A DNA stretch of 64,000 nt from a virus: IMG/VR virus record IMGVR_UViG_3300047667_000558, positions 1 to 64,000 of that record, one strand, 5' to 3'. Made by a program: the position numbers and the translations under genes. The notes beneath the pieces were generated by a model that did no database searches, was not told the origin of the DNA, and saw only the letters and a list, made by a program, of their open reading frames with translations. Below, piece after piece: positions 60,266 to 64,000 of this stretch. The first letter of the stretch is position 1. Each line of letters opens with the position of its first letter.

Positions 60266-61037
60266 ATCCGGCTTCCTTTGCGATAGTATAACATTTTTCG
60301 ACATCAAACGCAAGTTCAATCGTCATTTTTCGGTATGCGCTATTGTGCATGTCGGTTTCTTCGTAGTATAATGTATTTGTCTTGTCAGCATAGTCAGATG
60401 TCAGTTCTTCGAAGAATAGATTGTCAGCAACAAGTGCTTTAATCATTGGGACTATTCTTTCATATGGAAAATTGTCAATAACTAATTCTGTCACTGTGTC
60501 ATCCTCTGTTGCATGCCATACATTCGTCGGCATATATTCTGTTTTAAGCATACTTATTGCTTGGGCAACCATGTCATTTCTTTTGATGATTGTAATGCAG
60601 TCCGCCTCTTGAAATAAACAAGCTACCACTTCTGGAGTAACATGTTGGTATCGCATTAGCTTGACACACCAATTCTTATTTGAGGCGCGTAGTGCTTTCC
60701 ATCTAATTTCATGGGCAGTAATAAAGTCATTGCAGGTAGGAAATTTATCAGTCAACACGTACTGGAAATTGTCAACAGTTTCATATACGCTGTCTAATCT
60801 TGGCTGATGATACTGGCTTCCCCACGCAGATTCAAAATCTCCAATCTCCAAATATTTCAAACATTCTGGTGTTATTCGGTCATATAATATAGTCTGTCCG
60901 TCTTGACTTCTTGGTAATATTAAGTTTTCAATATTGAAGTATTCCATTAGGTTCAGGTCAGCGTCGACCATACTTGCAATAGCGTGGCCACCTGATCTAG
61001 GCGTAGCTAAAAATACAGTGTTTACACCATTACTCAT
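60258..61037 (-). CDS. Sulfotransferase-like protein
   Basis: A 259-residue protein with a P-loop-like 5'-phosphosulfate-binding loop FLATPRSGGHAI (residues 9-20) and a later 3'-phosphate-type motif CITIIKRNDMVAQAISM, the R-x3-x-x-A-x-S arrangement of PAPS-dependent sulfotransferases (Stf0-like). It would transfer sulfate to a sugar or glycan. The rest is helical with few landmarks. It overlaps neighbours by 8 bases on each side. Confidence 0.7.
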   Translation of the reverse strand: MSNGVNTVFLATPRSGGHAIASMVDADLNLMEYFNIENLILPRSQDGQTILYDRITPECLKYLEIGDFESAWGSQYHQPRLDSVYETVDNFQYVLTDKFPTCNDFITAHEIRWKALRASNKNWCVKLMRYQHVTPEVVACLFQEADCITIIKRNDMVAQAISMLKTEYMPTNVWHATEDDTVTELVIDNFPYERIVPMIKALVADNLFFEELTSDYADKTNTLYYEETDMHNSAYRKMTIELAFDVEKCYTIAKEAGYE

Positions 61038-61614
61038 ATGTGATAACTTTCATGGTGGCATGGTCTGTATTTAACAACGTAGTGTTATTCCATGCTTGTC
61101 GTGCATAGTCGTGCATGAACATGGCATTGTCAGGCGACAGGGGGGTCGTGCAATTCCCCAAAATATAATGGTGGAAATGTGGGTATGTCAATCTAATTGA
61201 CGTAATGCTACTTGGCAGACAAATGTCACTATGCAGCCCTGCCCAGATGAAGCCGCGCCGACCCCAATCATGATAATCAGGGACCACTGTCTGTACCCCA
61301 TGTTCCCAAAAGAACTCCTGTAAACGTGTCTGGAACGGATATGTTTTATGCCCTTGACTCACGCCATTACGACGCAACGACTGTAACATAAAGTCACTTG
61401 ACTTCACACATTTAATAAATTCGTCAACACAGTACTCAACATGATCGTGGGCATCTGCTATCGTCAAATTATCGCATTGCAGACATGCATGGTCTTCGCG
61501 CATATCAACCAACGTAACTTGCCATTGACTTGGTGAAAGATGTAGGGTAATGTTTTCTGTCACAAATTCCCCATGTACCACGTGTGGGTCACCTCGCAAT
61601 ATCACGTTATTCAT
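61030..61614 (-). CDS. Hypothetical protein in the sugar operon
   Basis: A 194-residue protein, His- and Cys-rich (CLQCDNLTIADAHDHVEYCV, YHDWGRRGFIWAGLHSD, YPHFHHYILGNCT). No family recognised. It may bind a metal. It lies between the dehydrogenase-like and sulfotransferase-like genes with 8-base overlaps at both ends, so it is surely co-expressed with them. Confidence 0.6.
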   Translation of the reverse strand: MNNVILRGDPHVVHGEFVTENITLHLSPSQWQVTLVDMREDHACLQCDNLTIADAHDHVEYCVDEFIKCVKSSDFMLQSLRRNGVSQGHKTYPFQTRLQEFFWEHGVQTVVPDYHDWGRRGFIWAGLHSDICLPSSITSIRLTYPHFHHYILGNCTTPLSPDNAMFMHDYARQAWNNTTLLNTDHATMKVITYE

Positions 61615-62401
61615 CGCGCATCCCTGCGAAGGTAGTCTTGGCTAGTTTGTCGTTGTCACCAATGATAGCCGATATAAATTCATAATTCAAGTTGGAACTC
61701 AAAAATTCTAATGCTCGCATATCTTTTGGAAAACATGCACCAGCATAACCACGAGAATGTTCACTAACGTCTAGGTATTCATCAGGCAATCCATTACGTG
61801 TAACAAATCCATTTTTAATTTTATCGTAATCAACATCTTCAAACTGTTGTGCAATGTCGTAAAATAAATTACCAAAAATAACACGCATTGCTCCAAAACT
61901 ATTGTGCATATATTTAATTGCTTCTGCTTCAGTAGGATTTAACCGCAAGAACTTTTTTGAAATCTTACCGTGACTTCTAATAATTATATCACTGACGTGT
62001 AGGTCAGCTGCGCCAATAATCAATACTTCGTTATTAAATTCAAAATCGTATGCTGCACAACGCTCTTTCATAAACTCCGGAACAAATGCAATATTCGTAT
62101 TTTTATATTTGTCAATAAATGATTGTGTTGTACCTGGAGTTATCGTACTCTTAATTGCAATTACACCAGTATAATTTAAATCCAACAACTCAACGACACA
62201 ATTTTCAATAATTGATGTGTCGCACTGTCCACTGTCAAGCGCGGGACTAGGAACAGAAATATATACAATTTCAGCTTGCAATAATGATTCAATTGTTGTA
62301 TCATATTTTATGTCGTGGGTTAACACTTTAAAGCCTTGATTTAAAAACCCATGCTCCATTGCATTGCCCACAACGCCCATTCCGATTATGCCTATTTTCA
62401 T
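61607..62401 (-). CDS. UDP-glucose/GDP-mannose dehydrogenase-like protein, short form
   Basis: A 264-residue protein with NAD-binding GMGVVG at residues 7-12, VYISVPSPAL, IAIKSTITPGTT, PEFMKERCA, the Lys of EAIKYMHNSFGA, and the catalytic Cys223 in GYAGACFPKDM. Family enzymes are about 390-450 residues and have a C-terminal UDP-binding domain, which is missing here. It may still oxidise a sugar, or use a different carrier. It overlaps the epimerase gene by 4 bases and the next gene by 8. Confidence 0.75.
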   Translation of the reverse strand: MKIGIIGMGVVGNAMEHGFLNQGFKVLTHDIKYDTTIESLLQAEIVYISVPSPALDSGQCDTSIIENCVVELLDLNYTGVIAIKSTITPGTTQSFIDKYKNTNIAFVPEFMKERCAAYDFEFNNEVLIIGAADLHVSDIIIRSHGKISKKFLRLNPTEAEAIKYMHNSFGAMRVIFGNLFYDIAQQFEDVDYDKIKNGFVTRNGLPDEYLDVSEHSRGYAGACFPKDMRALEFLSSNLNYEFISAIIGDNDKLAKTTFAGMRDE

Positions 62402-63246
62402 GTTAATATCCTCTTAATACCTTGTTCGAATGATGTGAATTCATATTCACCAATCACCGATAATAATTTTGTTAAGTCCGCTGCCCGATGCTTAACACTG
62501 CCAGTTTTGCCAGCGACGTTGGCCAATAATGACTTATCTGTCCCAATGTGGTCACAGATAATCTGTGCGGCATGCAGGATGGATATATCAACGTCTGACC
62601 CTATGTGTAGTATTTCATCATGCAGTGCATACACTTTAGTTATGATATCTATCGCGTCGTCAATGTAACAGAAGCTTCTATGCTCGTCGTAACCAAACAC
62701 ACGATAGTCACCATTGGTAACTCTGTCAATAAATTCAGGAATAAAGTGCAACTGTTGTCCTTTGCCATAAATGTTATGAAACCGTAAAATGTTGTATGTG
62801 TGGCCGAATTGTTTACTATGTCCAATGACAGCACTTTCCATTGCAATCTTTGCCGCTGCATAACTCCATCTTACATTGGTGATATCGTCAATAACCAGCG
62901 GTGTCGTTTCTGCGGTAGGCACTGGTGTGATCCCTAAGTTGACGCCGCCTGCATACGATTCACTTGTGCCCGCATACACAAAGTGTGCATTGGGATATCG
63001 ATCAAGTAAGTTCATGGTTGGCCTGACTATAGACGTGGTTACGTCATATGGTGTGGTGTAGAAATTTGCAGTACTGTTGAACGCAGCTAAATGAATTACC
63101 GTATCAACATCTGGCAACGACCGGACAAACTCAGGATCAGTCAAGTCTCCATTGTATTGTGTGTCGGTAAAGTCTGTTGTGATAACTGGTAAAATTTTGG
63201 ATAAGTGTGAGCCGATAAATCCATTGGCCCCTGTTAATAAAATCAT
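62398..63246 (-). CDS. NAD-dependent nucleotide-sugar epimerase/dehydratase
   Basis: A 282-residue extended SDR protein. Rossmann motif is TGANGFIGSHL (residues 5-15), then VIHLAAFNS, VYAGTSESYAGG, and an intact Y-x3-K at Tyr129 and Lys133 (WSYAAAKIAMES), then RFHNIYGKGQQLHF. It resembles UDP-glucose 4-epimerases and UDP-glucuronate decarboxylases, so the exact reaction cannot be told. It is the first gene of the nine-gene operon under the late promoter at 63268-63275, with an AAAGGT ribosome site. Confidence 0.8.
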   Translation of the reverse strand: MILLTGANGFIGSHLSKILPVITTDFTDTQYNGDLTDPEFVRSLPDVDTVIHLAAFNSTANFYTTPYDVTTSIVRPTMNLLDRYPNAHFVYAGTSESYAGGVNLGITPVPTAETTPLVIDDITNVRWSYAAAKIAMESAVIGHSKQFGHTYNILRFHNIYGKGQQLHFIPEFIDRVTNGDYRVFGYDEHRSFCYIDDAIDIITKVYALHDEILHIGSDVDISILHAAQIICDHIGTDKSLLANVAGKTGSVKHRAADLTKLLSVIGEYEFTSFEQGIKRILT

Positions 63247-63267
63247 AGGTGAACCTTTTGTTACTGA

Positions 63268-63275
63268 TATTTATA
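63268..63275 (-). promoter_or_regulatory. Consensus late promoter for the sugar operon
   Basis: TATAAATA on the minus strand, a perfect T4 late octamer, 21 bases before the epimerase start. It is paired with the motif at 63277-63284 on the plus strand in a TATTTAT-ATC-ATAAATA palindrome. Confidence 0.8.
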
Positions 63276-63276
63276 T

Positions 63277-63284
63277 CATAAATA
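63277..63284 (+). promoter_or_regulatory. Late promoter motif, divergent, leaderless geometry
   Basis: CATAAATA on the plus strand ends 5 bases before the ATG at 63290, the same distance as at gp25. The predicted transcript starts at the start codon. No ribosome site is visible. Confidence 0.5.
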
Positions 63285-63289
63285 TTTGC

Positions 63290-64000
63290 ATGAAATTATT
63301 GCATTTTTATTTTGACAACGAGAAATCACAACACAATGGCTTAGACAATGGCACAGTCCACTATATTTCAGAATTGACAAATACCGATCCAGGTATTATG
63401 ATTTGTGGGAAGAATTTATTTACTCACAACTTTATGGATTCAAAAGGAGTGACGTGGATTCCTGCGGATGACTCTGAACGGTATTTTTATCCAATATGTT
63501 GCACACATCCAATGAATGATTCCTTGCTCAATAACAGGTACACTGGTTACGCGTTCTTTAATATTCCCGACAAAGTTATAACCGATTGTCGCAATAATGA
63601 CGCACGGGTGTTACTGTTTGAAACTTGGGAAGGCGACCCTTGGTGGCATTATATGGAAATGATCACCGATATTTGTAGAAACAACACAGGCTTAAAGCCT
63701 TGTCATTTCATTGTTGTTTCTGGTAACTTAGCAATGCCCATCGATGCGCCCTTCGCGCATGTCGACTTAATGTGGTTTCAAACAATAACGCAACCGAACG
63801 TAGACTTTGCGCACATTAAACATCTGATAGAAACCAACACAGTTCGGCCAAATCATTTCTTGCTTATGAACAGACGTCCTGCACCACACAGACTTGCAAT
63901 AATACACCATCTTTGGGAACACCGCAGCCAAGGCGCAATAAGCTTTGCTGTGTGGCCCGACATGATAGATGGCATGTATCACAGAACACAAGAACTTTAT
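63290..64000 (+). CDS. Glycosyltransferase-like protein, partial at right edge
   Basis: An open frame from ATG 63290 through the window edge, 237 codons without a stop. The N-terminus is MKLLHFYFDNEKSQHNGLD. A later segment FLLMNRRPAPHRLAIIHHLW matches a motif that I know from phage and giant-virus proteins related to fucosyl- or other GT-B-type glycosyltransferases (N-R-R-x-R/A-x-H-R-x). Its promoter overlaps that of the sugar operon, so it is likely co-expressed with the pathway that makes its donor sugar. The C-terminal part is beyond the window. Confidence 0.55.
   Translation, partial: MKLLHFYFDNEKSQHNGLDNGTVHYISELTNTDPGIMICGKNLFTHNFMDSKGVTWIPADDSERYFYPICCTHPMNDSLLNNRYTGYAFFNIPDKVITDCRNNDARVLLFETWEGDPWWHYMEMITDICRNNTGLKPCHFIVVSGNLAMPIDAPFAHVDLMWFQTITQPNVDFAHIKHLIETNTVRPNHFLLMNRRPAPHRLAIIHHLWEHRSQGAISFAVWPDMIDGMYHRTQELY

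Overview
The window looks like part of a large T4-superfamily myovirus of a Gram-negative, probably marine, host. The evidence is a T4-type baseplate gene set (gp53, gp5, gp25, gp6, gp7-like), the recombination nuclease pair gp46/gp47, a gp55-like late sigma factor, late-promoter motifs of the TATAAATA type, and a set of perfect host-type sigma-70 promoters. No host gene, tRNA, integrase or CRISPR array is visible. The host assignment is inferred from gene style only.

Layout. (1) 272-5118, minus strand: PD-(D/E)xK-like nuclease, gp46, a MazG-like pyrophosphohydrolase, a small unknown gene, gp47 and the gp55-like sigma factor, with early promoters and one hairpin terminator. (2) 5256-10757, plus strand: baseplate and tail-tube genes, ending in a spike fused to an M15 peptidase and a lysozyme-like protein. 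(3) 10754-13372, minus strand: an inverted island of six paralogous HRxDGPA-repeat genes and one zinc-ribbon gene, driven by two perfect sigma-70 promoters and inserted between baseplate genes. (4) 13457-27989, plus strand: gp25, gp6 and a gp7-like protein of about 3,570 residues. (5) 28036-45759, plus strand: six consecutive tail-fibre cassettes, each with its own late promoter. A fibre stalk gene is followed by different receptor-binding partners (propellers, Gly-rich, LamG lectins, YadA-like head with S74 chaperone) and usually by a small chaperone-like gene. (6) 45853-48976, plus: three further fibre or appendage structural genes. (7) 49037-56668, plus: an early-promoter operon of glycosyltransferase-like proteins, unknown proteins and a radical SAM enzyme. 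(8) 56639-63246, minus: a nine-gene overlapping operon under a late promoter encoding nucleotide-sugar epimerases, a UDP-sugar dehydrogenase-like protein, a DegT aminotransferase, a C-methyltransferase, a sulfotransferase-like protein, a cupin and a 40-residue Cys protein. (9) 63290 to the right edge, plus: a partial glycosyltransferase-like gene.

How it fits together. Early promoters serve replication, regulation and accessory genes, and the gp55-like sigma factor would then open the late promoters in front of baseplate, fibre and sugar genes. The fibre array implies a wide or switchable receptor repertoire. The sugar operon and the glycosyltransferase operon meet tail to tail and plausibly make and attach an unusual, possibly amino-, methyl- or sulfo-modified, sugar on the virion or the infected cell surface. 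That last link is inference.
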